A stretch of DNA of 7,990 nucleotides from NCBI GenBank assembly GCA_016868485.1, contig VGGT01000081.1:1-7990 (forward strand). The letters are read 5' to 3'. Shown here in pieces: positions 1 through 6,077 of this stretch; position 1 is the stretch's first letter; every line of letters starts with the position of its first letter. This DNA comes from Bacteroidota bacterium. Lineage in GTDB: Bacteria > Bacteroidota > Bacteroidia > UBA7662. Below the pieces are notes generated by a model that was not told the DNA's origin, did not search any database, and saw nothing but the letters and a program-made list of their open reading frames with translations. The position numbers and the translations under genes are program-made.

Positions 1-161
1 CTGGTACTCCAGCGCCAATTGCTCCAGGTGCACAGTCGCCTGCTGCTGGGGGTACAGCGCCCGCACCTCAGGGCCAAGGTGCCGCTCCGGGTGCCGCTCC
101 GGGTGCCGCTCCGGGTGCCGCTCCGGGTGCCGCTCCGGGTGCCGCCACCCCTGCGCAGTAA
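1..161 (+). CDS. secG: C-terminal tail of probable SecG, preprotein translocase subunit (partial, 5' end outside window)
   Basis: The open frame with codons starting at position 3 runs 52 codons to a TAA at 159-161. The visible part is only a low-complexity tail of Ala, Pro, Gly, Gln and Thr that ends in repeated Gly-Ala-Ala-Pro units and the residues TPAQ. No membrane segment is in view, so the domain that would prove identity is missing. SecG is an inference: in many Bacteroidota secG lies directly upstream of groES-groEL, and SecG there is a small two-helix inner-membrane protein of the Sec channel with a disordered A/P/Q-rich C-terminal extension like this one. The frame ends cleanly and is followed 57 nt later by a strong terminator, so the gene belongs to an upstream transcription unit. 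Another frame is also open here (from 19) and reads as Val-Pro-Leu-Arg repeats; I reject it because it has no family character. Identity moderate, reading frame fairly sure. Confidence 0.55.
   Translation, partial: GTPAPIAPGAQSPAAGGTAPAPQGQGAAPGAAPGAAPGAAPGAAPGAATPAQ
78..144 (+). repeat. 12-bp tandem repeat (about 5.6 units) encoding Gly-Ala-Ala-Pro
   Basis: Five perfect copies of GGTGCCGCTCCG lie at 78-137, followed by a partial sixth copy (GGTGCCG, 138-144). The unit is a multiple of three and sits in the frame of the putative secG tail, so each copy adds one GAAP. Identity at every base, including third codon positions, points to recent expansion by slippage rather than to selection on the protein. 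Gain or loss of units would change tail length without shifting the frame. Confidence 0.95.
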
Positions 162-218
162 ACAGCAACGAGCTTGCAAACCTTGTTTGTGGATTAAATC
201 ACTACTAGTCTTTATAGA

Positions 219-250
219 AAAGGCCTCCATCTGGGGGCCTTTCTTGTTTG
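219..250 (+). terminator. Rho-independent terminator after the secG transcription unit
   Basis: Bases 219-228 (AAAGGCCTCC) pair with 233-242 (GGGGGCCTTT) to give a 10-bp stem with one G-T pair and a four-base loop (ATCT). A T-rich stretch (CTTGTTTG) follows. The hairpin separates the upstream gene from groES. Confidence 0.85.
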
Positions 251-360
251 TTGCTTCTGGTGGAATGCCGAATGTAGATATATTATGTGGTGTTACGATA
301 GTGTGCAACTGAGTGCGTTCATTCATTCGGTGCCTTGGAATAGGCAAGAACAGCAGAGAA

Positions 361-419
361 ACTGACAAAATATCTTTCGTACTGTTCCATATGTCAGGTT
401 GATTTGCCAGTTTGTCAGT
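361..419. promoter_or_regulatory. Inverted repeat, candidate operator upstream of groES
   Basis: ACTGACAAA at 361-369 is the exact reverse complement of TTTGTCAGT at 411-419. The core TGTCAG also occurs at 392-397, which gives three half-sites at 362-367 (reverse), 392-397 and 413-418. The two direct copies are 21 bp apart, close to two helical turns. The array overlaps the only promoter-like box in the region (TATCTTTC, 371-378). Binding by a heat-shock or other regulator is inference; I do not recognise the motif. Confidence 0.35.
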
Positions 420-530
420 CTTTCAAGTGATTTTCCGACTTTTTGGTTCATTCGATACAAGGATTCAGCTATTGGCACAGTTGCTGTTCATTGGCGGTCA
501 TCAAACCAATTAACCTTTAAACTTAAAATT

Positions 531-809
531 ATGTCAGTAAAAATCAAGCCCATTGCAGATCGGGTGCTCGTTCAAGCCACCGCTGCAGAAGAAAAAACCG
601 CTGGAGGTATCATCATTCCCGACACCGCCAAGGAAAAGCCGCAAAAAGGTAAAGTAATCGCTGTTGGGAATGGTAAGAAGGACGAGCCCATGACTGTTAA
701 AGCTGGTCAAACCGTTCTGTACGGAAAATATTCCGGTACTGAAATCAACATCGAAGGAACCGATTACCTCATTATGCGCGAATCGGATATTTTAGCGATT
801 ATCGATTAA
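531..809 (+). CDS. groES: Co-chaperonin GroES (Hsp10), 92 aa
   Basis: GroES forms the heptameric lid of the GroEL chamber in the cytosol and drives release of substrate into the closed cavity. The 92-aa product has the whole family pattern: the start MSVKIKPIADRVLV, the mobile loop at about residues 17-35 with GGIIIPDTA, then KGKV and a C-terminal strand ending in ESDILAIID. Length is normal. The frame is open further upstream to about 399, but the ATG at 531 is chosen because homologous sequence begins exactly there and the extra residues have no family character. No Shine-Dalgarno is present; the 33 nt before the ATG contain no G, as is common for Bacteroidota genes that rely on an unstructured A/T-rich leader. 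groEL follows after 34 nt, so the two are almost certainly cotranscribed, probably under heat-shock control. Confidence 0.98.
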   Translation: MSVKIKPIADRVLVQATAAEEKTAGGIIIPDTAKEKPQKGKVIAVGNGKKDEPMTVKAGQTVLYGKYSGTEINIEGTDYLIMRESDILAIID

Positions 810-843
810 TTTAAATCATTAAAACAATTTAAAAAACAATATT
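810..843 (+). promoter_or_regulatory. A-rich, G-free translation initiation leader of groEL
   Basis: The 34-nt spacer between groES and groEL has no G and only three C. It therefore cannot pair with the anti-Shine-Dalgarno sequence and cannot form a stable hairpin. This matches the A-rich leaders of highly translated Bacteroidota genes. The same property is seen over 498-530 before groES. Confidence 0.6.
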
Positions 844-2475
844 ATGGCAACCAAAAACATTCATTTTGATACAGAAGCGCGTGATGCGCTCAAGCGTGGT
901 GTCGATGCCTTGTCCGACGCAGTGAAGGTAACCTTAGGTCCTAAAGGCAGAAATGTGGTGATCGACAAAAAATTTGGCGCACCAACCGTAACCAAAGACG
1001 GAGTAACCGTAGCGCGCGAAATCGAATTGAAGGACCCAGTCGAAAATATGGGCGCTCAATTGGTGAAAGAAGTAGCATCCAAAACGGCTGACCAAGCCGG
1101 TGATGGTACCACAACGGCCACCGTTTTGGCTCAGGCCATCGTGAAATCTGGGTTGAAGAATGTAGCTGCCGGTGCCAACCCGATGGACCTAAAGCGCGGG
1201 ATTGACAAAGCCGTCGCGGCTTCGGTGAAGTCGTTGCGTTCACTGAGCATGGAAGTGGGTGACGATTTTGGTAAGATCGAACAGATCGCCAGCATTTCGG
1301 CCAACAACGATGCCGTGATTGGCAAACTGATTGCCGATGCCATGCGTAGGGTAACCAAGGAAGGGGTGATTACGGTTGAGGAAGCCAAATCGACTGAGAC
1401 GTATGTAGATGTTGTTGAAGGTATGCAGTTCGACCGTGGTTATGTGTCGCCTTATTTTGTAACCAACGCCGACAAAATGGAGGCTGAATTAGAAAATCCC
1501 TACATTCTCATCTATGATAAGAAGGTCTCGGCTATGAAGGAACTCCTTCCTGTGCTTGAGAAAGTGGTTCAAACCGGACGTCCGCTGTTGATCATCGCTG
1601 AAGATGTCGACGGAGAGGCCTTGGCTACTCTGGTGGTGAATAAAATTCGTGGATCATTGAAGATCGCTGCTGTGAAGGCACCAGGTTTTGGTGATCGCCG
1701 TAAGGCTATGCTCGAGGATATCGCTGTATTAACAGGTGGTACGGTAATTAGCGAAGAGCGTGGATACAAATTGGAAAACGCTGACCTCACTTATTTGGGT
1801 CGCGCTGAGAAGGTGAGTATCGACAAAGACAATACGACCATTGTGAATGGTGCGGGCAACTCCGACGATATCAAAGCGCGCGTTAACCAAATTAAAGCGC
1901 AAATTGAAACGACAACCAGCGACTACGACCGCGAGAAGCTACAAGAGCGCTTGGCGAAATTGGCCGGTGGTGTGGCTGTTCTCTATGTAGGTGCAGCAAC
2001 TGAGGTTGAAATGAAGGAAAAGAAAGACCGTATCGACGATGCCCTACATGCAACGAGGGCTGCCGTTGAAGAAGGTGTTGTGCCCGGCGGTGGTGTAGCT
2101 TTCATTCGCGCCATCAAAGCCATGGATCGGGTGAGTGTTGAAAACGAAGACGAGCGCACAGGCGTGAACATCGTGAAGCGTGCCTTGGAAGAGCCGCTGC
2201 GTCAGATCGCTGAAAACGGCGGCGTAGACGGTTCCATTATCGTTCAGAAGGTGAAGGAAAGTGCTGGGAATTTCGGATACAATGCCCGGCTCAATAAGTT
2301 CCAAAACCTTTTGGTTGCTGGTATCATCGATCCAACCAAAGTATCGCGCGTTGCCCTTGAAAATGCAGCGAGCATTGCCGGCATGTTGCTCACCACTGCA
2401 TGTGTGGTATCGGAAGATCCAGAGAAAGATGCAGCACCTGCTATGCCCGGTGGCGGCATGGGCGGAATGATGTAA
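844..2475 (+). CDS. groEL: Chaperonin GroEL (Hsp60), 543 aa
   Basis: This is the ATP-driven folding chamber of two stacked heptameric rings in the cytosol. The sequence is full length and canonical. The N-terminal equatorial segment has VTLGPKGRNV (residues 29-38) and the nucleotide-binding GDGTTT (86-91, with metal-binding D87). The intermediate and apical domains follow. The second intermediate/equatorial part has IDDALHATRAAVEEG, where D399 corresponds to the catalytic Asp398 of E. coli, then GGG for nucleotide contact. The C-terminus is the usual flexible Gly-Gly-Met tail (PGGGMGGMM). The ATG at 844 is fixed by the family start. It is the second gene of the groESL operon and is closed by a terminator 30 nt downstream. 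No substitutions at key sites were seen. Long antisense open frames over this gene (for example 2244-2696) are shadows. Confidence 0.99.
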   Translation: MATKNIHFDTEARDALKRGVDALSDAVKVTLGPKGRNVVIDKKFGAPTVTKDGVTVAREIELKDPVENMGAQLVKEVASKTADQAGDGTTTATVLAQAIVKSGLKNVAAGANPMDLKRGIDKAVAASVKSLRSLSMEVGDDFGKIEQIASISANNDAVIGKLIADAMRRVTKEGVITVEEAKSTETYVDVVEGMQFDRGYVSPYFVTNADKMEAELENPYILIYDKKVSAMKELLPVLEKVVQTGRPLLIIAEDVDGEALATLVVNKIRGSLKIAAVKAPGFGDRRKAMLEDIAVLTGGTVISEERGYKLENADLTYLGRAEKVSIDKDNTTIVNGAGNSDDIKARVNQIKAQIETTTSDYDREKLQERLAKLAGGVAVLYVGAATEVEMKEKKDRIDDALHATRAAVEEGVVPGGGVAFIRAIKAMDRVSVENEDERTGVNIVKRALEEPLRQIAENGGVDGSIIVQKVKESAGNFGYNARLNKFQNLLVAGIIDPTKVSRVALENAASIAGMLLTTACVVSEDPEKDAAPAMPGGGMGGMM

Positions 2476-2505
2476 AATTCAATTAGAGGTCGTTTATTGG
2501 TGCAG

Positions 2506-2536
2506 AAAACCCCAGGTAGTTGCTTGGGGTTTTTTG
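2506..2536 (+). terminator. Rho-independent terminator of the groES-groEL operon
   Basis: AAAACCCCA (2506-2514) pairs with TGGGGTTTT (2525-2533). The stem extends inward by a G-T and a G-C pair to a six-base loop, giving 11 pairs. A run of six T (2530-2535) overlaps the 3' arm and continues it. It lies directly before the sdh promoter and insulates the two operons. Confidence 0.9.
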
Positions 2537-2567
2537 TTGTTTCTCGTTTGTTTCCGTCGTATTTTTG
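2537..2567 (+). promoter_or_regulatory. Bacteroidota-type sigma-ABfr promoter for sdhCAB
   Basis: TATTTTTG at 2560-2567 is an exact match to the TAnnTTTG -7 box of the primary sigma factor of Bacteroidota. TTG at 2537-2539 lies 20 bp upstream, within the usual spacing for the -33 element. Transcription would start near 2573-2576, leaving a leader of only about 15 nt before the sdhC ATG at 2590. The region is T-rich, so a chance match is possible, but position and spacing both fit. Confidence 0.6.
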
Positions 2568-2589
2568 TAGTCTGTGATTGATTTTCCCT

Positions 2590-3291
2590 ATGAATAAAAT
2601 TTCTGTAATGTTGCGATCCTCATTGGGTCGCAAACTCATGATGTCGCTCACTGGCTTGTTTTTAATTTTGTTTCTGGTAGTACATCTTGTCGGCAATCTT
2701 CAACTTTTGGCCGGAGATGGGGGTGTGGCTTTTAATCGATACAGTCATTTCATGTCGAACAGCCTACTCATTCAAACGGTTTCCAAGTTGAATTTTACTT
2801 TCATCCTCCTCCATGTGCTCTACAGTATTTGGCTCACCCGAACCAACGCAGCTGCAAGGCCAGTGGGCTATGCAGGAAAAGCTGTACAGGCGCAATCGGC
2901 ATGGAATTCGAGAAATATGGGCATTTTGGGCACGCTCGTGCTGGTATTTTTGATTGTTCACCTTAAGGGATTTTGGTATCAATTAAAATTCGAAAGTCCT
3001 GCATACACCACCCTTCCGCTTCCTGGAGGCGGGAGCGAAGTAGTAGTGAATGCCTATGAAGTAGTGCGGGTGGCTTATTCTGAGGCGTGGTATGTTGGCG
3101 TTTATTTGTTTGGATTATTGGCCGTTGGCATTCATTTGCACCACGGTTTCAGAAGTGCCTTTCAAACCTTGGGTTTGGGCTATTCAAGTTACAGCCAAAC
3201 CATTCGGAGCGTTGGGGTAGCCTTCGCATGGATCGTACCGGCCTTGTTCGCTCTAATTCCAGTGATGATGTATTTCGGTTTGAGTTTTTAA
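2590..3291 (+). CDS. sdhC: Succinate dehydrogenase/fumarate reductase cytochrome b558 membrane subunit, 233 aa
   Basis: This subunit anchors complex II in the inner membrane and passes electrons between the iron-sulfur subunit and quinone. Five hydrophobic helices can be seen at roughly residues 17-36, 64-83, 110-131, 166-187 and 203-230. Four histidines at matching helix positions, H32, H75, H124 and H182, are the likely axial ligands of two b hemes, as in the single-subunit anchors of Bacillus SdhC and Wolinella FrdC. The signature GIHLHHGFRSAFQTLG lies at the end of helix IV. There is no separate sdhD, consistent with this type. The frame opens at a TTG at 2578, but the ATG at 2590 is preferred because it yields the usual short N-terminus before LRSSLGRK; the ATG at 2608 is a weaker alternative. 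It is the first gene of the operon, 10 nt before sdhA. Family members of this type generally react with menaquinone. Confidence 0.95.
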   Translation: MNKISVMLRSSLGRKLMMSLTGLFLILFLVVHLVGNLQLLAGDGGVAFNRYSHFMSNSLLIQTVSKLNFTFILLHVLYSIWLTRTNAAARPVGYAGKAVQAQSAWNSRNMGILGTLVLVFLIVHLKGFWYQLKFESPAYTTLPLPGGGSEVVVNAYEVVRVAYSEAWYVGVYLFGLLAVGIHLHHGFRSAFQTLGLGYSSYSQTIRSVGVAFAWIVPALFALIPVMMYFGLSF

Positions 3292-3301
3292 TGGTTGATT
3301 C

Positions 3302-5239
3302 ATGATACTAAATGCAAAAATACCGGACGGCGCGCTGCCCGAGAAATGGACCCGCTACCGTTCTACTGTTCGTTTGGTTAGTCCGGCCAACAAGCGAAAG
3401 TTGGAGGTCATTGTCGTTGGAACCGGACTCGCAGGTGCCTCTGCTGCTGCTTCCTTAGCTGAATTGGGATATAAAGTGAAGGCTTTTTGCTTTCAGGATA
3501 GCCCGCGCCGAGCCCATTCGATTGCTGCACAGGGAGGCATTAATGCGGCAAAGAATTATCAAAACGATGGTGATAGTGTATATCGTTTGTTCTATGATAC
3601 GATCAAGGGGGGGGATTACCGGGCAAGAGAAGCCAATGTTTATCGACTCGCTGAAGTATCGGCGAGCATCATAGACCAATGCGTAGCCCAGGGAGTTCCT
3701 TTTGCGCGCGACTATGGTGGGTTGCTCGATAACAGGTCATTTGGTGGTACCCAGGTGTCAAGAACTTTTTACGCCAGGGGGCAAACCGGTCAACAATTGT
3801 TACTGGGTGCTTATTCAGCGCTCAATCGCCAGGTTGCCCGGAAACAGGTTCAGATGTTTGCGCGACACGAAATGGTTGATGTGGTCGTAATCGACGGAAA
3901 GGCGCGCGGCATCATTGCACGGGATCTGGTGACCGGCAAACTGGAACGACATGGAGCACACGCTGTGGTATTGGCCAGTGGGGGCTACGGAAATGTATTC
4001 TATCTATCGACCAACGCCATGGGATCGAACGTAACGGCTGCCTGGAAGGCCCATAAAAGAGGTGCATTTTTTGGCAATCCGTGTTTTACCCAAATTCACC
4101 CCACCTGCTTGCCCCAATCCGGCGAATATCAGTCTAAGCTGACCTTGATGTCGGAGTCGCTTCGAAACGATGGCAGGGTATGGGTTCCATTGCGGCAAGA
4201 AGACGCACAGGCCATTCGAGAGGGGAAGCGCACAGCTGCGCAATTGAAAGAAGAGGAACGTGATTATTTCTTAGAGCGGAAGTACCCGGCGTTTGGAAAT
4301 TTGGTGCCACGCGATGTAGCAAGTCGCGCCGCCAAAGAGGCCTGTGATGATGGAAGAGGGGTTAATCCAACAGGTTTAGCCGTTTTTCTGGATTTCAGAG
4401 ATGCCATACAGCGATTGGGCCAAGACGTGATCAGTGCACGTTATGGAAACCTCTTCGAAATGTATGAAAAAATAACCGGGGATAACCCCTACGAGGTTCC
4501 CATGAAGATTTACCCCGCCGTGCATTATACCATGGGTGGTTTGTGGGTCGATTATGATTTGATGACTACCGTTCCGGGTTTGTATGCCATCGGTGAGGCT
4601 AATTTCAGCGATCATGGCGCGAATCGCTTGGGGGCTTCTGCACTCATGCAAGGGCTGGCTGATGGTTATTTCGTGCTTCCTTATACCATCGGAAACTACC
4701 TCGCCGATGAAATCCATACTCCGTCTATACCTATAGAACATGAGGCTTTTGCCGCTGCAGAGGCACACGCATTAGAAGTGTACCAAAAATTCTTGTCGAT
4801 CAAAGGGAGTCAATCACCTGAACGTCTGCACAGAAACCTTGGAAAGATTATGTGGGAGTATTGCGGTATGGCTCGGTCTGAAGAAGGTTTGAAGAAGGCG
4901 TTGGGTCTGATCAGTGATCTAAAAAGTTCATTTTGGTCTGATCTTCAGGTTGGGGGAAGCGTGAACGAGTTTAATCCTGAATTGGACAAGGCCATGCGCG
5001 TGGCTGACTTTATTGAGCTGGGTGAACTCATGATTCGTGATGCACTCGACCGCAATGAATCTTGTGGTGGGCATTTTCGTGTAGAGAGTCAAACGCCTGA
5101 AGGCGAGGCGCTCCGCGACGACCAGAATGGGAATTATGTCGCTGCTTGGGCCTACCAGGGTGATTCTGTTGCACCGGAGCTGCATAAAGAACCTTTGAAC
5201 TTTGAAATTGTTAAACCTACTCAAAGAAGTTACAAGTGA
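3302..5239 (+). CDS. sdhA: Succinate dehydrogenase/fumarate reductase flavoprotein subunit, 645 aa
   Basis: The catalytic subunit interconverts succinate and fumarate at the cytoplasmic face of the membrane. The Rossmann motif GTGLAG (residues 40-45) follows an N-terminal extension of about 35 residues, typical of the Bacteroidota/Bacillus-type SdhA. RRAHSIAAQGG contains H72, the expected site of covalent FAD attachment. Predicted substrate and catalytic residues are H266 (IHPT), R337 in PRDVASR, H408 in HYTMGGLW and R442 in GANRLGAS, matching E. coli SdhA H242, R286, H354 and R399. The end QRSYK is a usual family terminus, so the gene is complete. The ATG at 3302 fits the family start (MILNAKIPDG). 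The stop codon overlaps the sdhB start by one base (TGATG), which suggests translational coupling. An eight-G run at 3607-3614 is in frame and encodes conserved Lys-Gly-Gly. Confidence 0.98.
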   Translation: MILNAKIPDGALPEKWTRYRSTVRLVSPANKRKLEVIVVGTGLAGASAAASLAELGYKVKAFCFQDSPRRAHSIAAQGGINAAKNYQNDGDSVYRLFYDTIKGGDYRAREANVYRLAEVSASIIDQCVAQGVPFARDYGGLLDNRSFGGTQVSRTFYARGQTGQQLLLGAYSALNRQVARKQVQMFARHEMVDVVVIDGKARGIIARDLVTGKLERHGAHAVVLASGGYGNVFYLSTNAMGSNVTAAWKAHKRGAFFGNPCFTQIHPTCLPQSGEYQSKLTLMSESLRNDGRVWVPLRQEDAQAIREGKRTAAQLKEEERDYFLERKYPAFGNLVPRDVASRAAKEACDDGRGVNPTGLAVFLDFRDAIQRLGQDVISARYGNLFEMYEKITGDNPYEVPMKIYPAVHYTMGGLWVDYDLMTTVPGLYAIGEANFSDHGANRLGASALMQGLADGYFVLPYTIGNYLADEIHTPSIPIEHEAFAAAEAHALEVYQKFLSIKGSQSPERLHRNLGKIMWEYCGMARSEEGLKKALGLISDLKSSFWSDLQVGGSVNEFNPELDKAMRVADFIELGELMIRDALDRNESCGGHFRVESQTPEGEALRDDQNGNYVAAWAYQGDSVAPELHKEPLNFEIVKPTQRSYK

Positions 5240-6003
5240 TGGGAAAAGACACGATTGCCTTAACGCTCAAAGTCTGGCGACAAAATGGGCCCTCCGACAA
5301 GGGAAAGTTCGAAACTTATGCCCTAAATCAGGTGCCGGTTCATGCTTCATTTTTGGAAATGATGGATTTGTTGAATGAACAGTTGGTGGGCCAGGGTAAA
5401 TCGCCGGTGGCCTTCGACCATGATTGTCGGGAGGGAATTTGCGGATCGTGCAGTATGTACATCAACGGACGCGCACACGGCACACAGTCAGGTACAACTA
5501 CATGTCAGCTCCATATGAGACATTTTCATGATGGAGAAACCATAACGATTGAGCCTTGGCGGGCGGCGCCTTTTCCTGTCATTCGGGATTTGGTGGTGGA
5601 TCGGTCTGCATTTGATGCCATTATGCAGGCGGGTGGTTTTGTTTCGGTCAACACGGGAAATGCACCTGATGGCAATGCCGTGCCCATTGCGAAAACACAT
5701 GCAGATGAGGCGTTTAATGCAGCGGCCTGCATCGGGTGTGGTGCTTGTGTGGCAGCCTGTAAGAATGCTTCGGCTATGCTGTTTGTATCCGCCAAGGTAT
5801 CCCAATACGCCCTGTTGCCCCAAGGACAACCAGAGCGACGTGAACGGGTATTGAAAATGGTATCCACTATGGATGAGTTGGGCTTTGGTGCGTGCACAAA
5901 TACTGGGGCGTGTGAAGCCGAATGCCCCAAGGGTATTGGTGTAACCAACATTGCTCGCCTTAACCGTGAATATTTTGGCGCTCTTTTGGGGCCTGGAGAT
6001 TAA
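5239..6003 (+). CDS. sdhB: Succinate dehydrogenase/fumarate reductase iron-sulfur subunit, 254 aa
   Basis: This is the electron wire of complex II between FAD and the b hemes. The N-terminal ferredoxin-like domain carries the [2Fe-2S] cysteines C63, C68, C71 and C89 (DCREGICGSC). The C-terminal domain has CIGCGACVAAC (C164, C167, C170, C174) and C219, C225, C229 (ending CPKG). By alignment with E. coli SdhB, C164, C167, C170 and C229 hold the [4Fe-4S] cluster, and C174, C219 and C225 hold the [3Fe-4S] cluster. C174 is followed by Lys instead of the Pro of E. coli, as I recall for the Bacteroidota type. Start: the ATG at 5239 overlaps the sdhA stop (TGATG); a GTG at 5236 in the same frame is possible but less likely. 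It is the last gene of sdhCAB. Length and motifs are complete. Confidence 0.98.
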   Translation: MGKDTIALTLKVWRQNGPSDKGKFETYALNQVPVHASFLEMMDLLNEQLVGQGKSPVAFDHDCREGICGSCSMYINGRAHGTQSGTTTCQLHMRHFHDGETITIEPWRAAPFPVIRDLVVDRSAFDAIMQAGGFVSVNTGNAPDGNAVPIAKTHADEAFNAAACIGCGACVAACKNASAMLFVSAKVSQYALLPQGQPERRERVLKMVSTMDELGFGACTNTGACEAECPKGIGVTNIARLNREYFGALLGPGD

Positions 6004-6017
6004 TTAGTTTTACCTAA

Positions 6018-6052
6018 TCCGCAAGTCTGCATCTTTTAGGCTTGGATACGGA
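6018..6052 (+). terminator. Weak hairpin after sdhB, possible partial terminator
   Basis: CAAGTCT (6022-6028) pairs with AGGCTTG (6038-6044), seven pairs including one G-T, around a nine-base loop. TCCG (6018-6021) can pair with CGGA (6049-6052) across a four-base bulge. Five T follow at 6059-6063, but six bases away from the stem. It is much weaker than the two other terminators, so sdh transcripts may read into the next gene. Confidence 0.3.
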
Positions 6053-6077
6053 GTAGGGTTTTTATACGTTCAAGTTT

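Larger units (their letters stand above)
162..530 (+). other. Intergenic region between secG tail and groES
   Basis: This 369-bp stretch holds no convincing gene on either strand. It contains an intrinsic terminator (219-250), an inverted repeat with a third half-site (361-419) and a G-free stretch just before groES (498-530). I find no exact TAnnTTTG promoter box. The nearest is TATCTTTC at 371-378, but it has no TTG at the expected distance upstream. No full CIRCE element (the HrcA operator common before groESL) is present; only an isolated GAGTGC at 311-316. Confidence 0.7.

Noticed and set aside
78..144. CRISPR-like array
   Set aside because: The 12-bp units are directly adjacent without spacers and translate in frame; this is a coding minisatellite.
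19..312. Open frame reading Val-Pro-Leu-Arg repeats across the 12-bp repeat array and beyond
   Set aside because: It is another frame of the Gly-Ala-Ala-Pro repeats, runs through the terminator hairpin, and has no family character.
296..320. CIRCE-like element (GAGTGC at 311-316)
   Set aside because: Only one half-site is present; the matching GCACTC half at the required 9-bp spacing is absent.
371..378. TATCTTTC as a -7 promoter box for groES
   Set aside because: It matches TAnnTTTG at all but the last base, but no TTG lies about 19-21 bp upstream, so it stays a weak candidate only.
399..530. Upstream extension of groES by 44 codons from a non-ATG start
   Set aside because: Conserved GroES sequence begins at the ATG at 531; the extension overlaps the candidate operator and the G-free leader.
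2244..2696. Antisense open frame of 150 codons across the end of groEL and the sdh promoter
   Set aside because: It runs through a well-supported terminator and promoter, overlaps conserved genes, and shows no recognisable motif.
4376..4768. Antisense open frame of 130 codons over sdhA
   Set aside because: It covers conserved active-site sequence of sdhA on the other strand and has no family character.
5526..5951. Antisense open frame of 141 codons over sdhB
   Set aside because: It is antisense to the iron-sulfur cysteine motifs; its length follows from codon bias of the real gene.
5986..6012. TTG followed by TAGTTTTA as a promoter for the surface protein gene
   Set aside because: The box is imperfect, the 16-bp spacing is short, and it begins inside sdhB; chance is likely in T-rich sequence.
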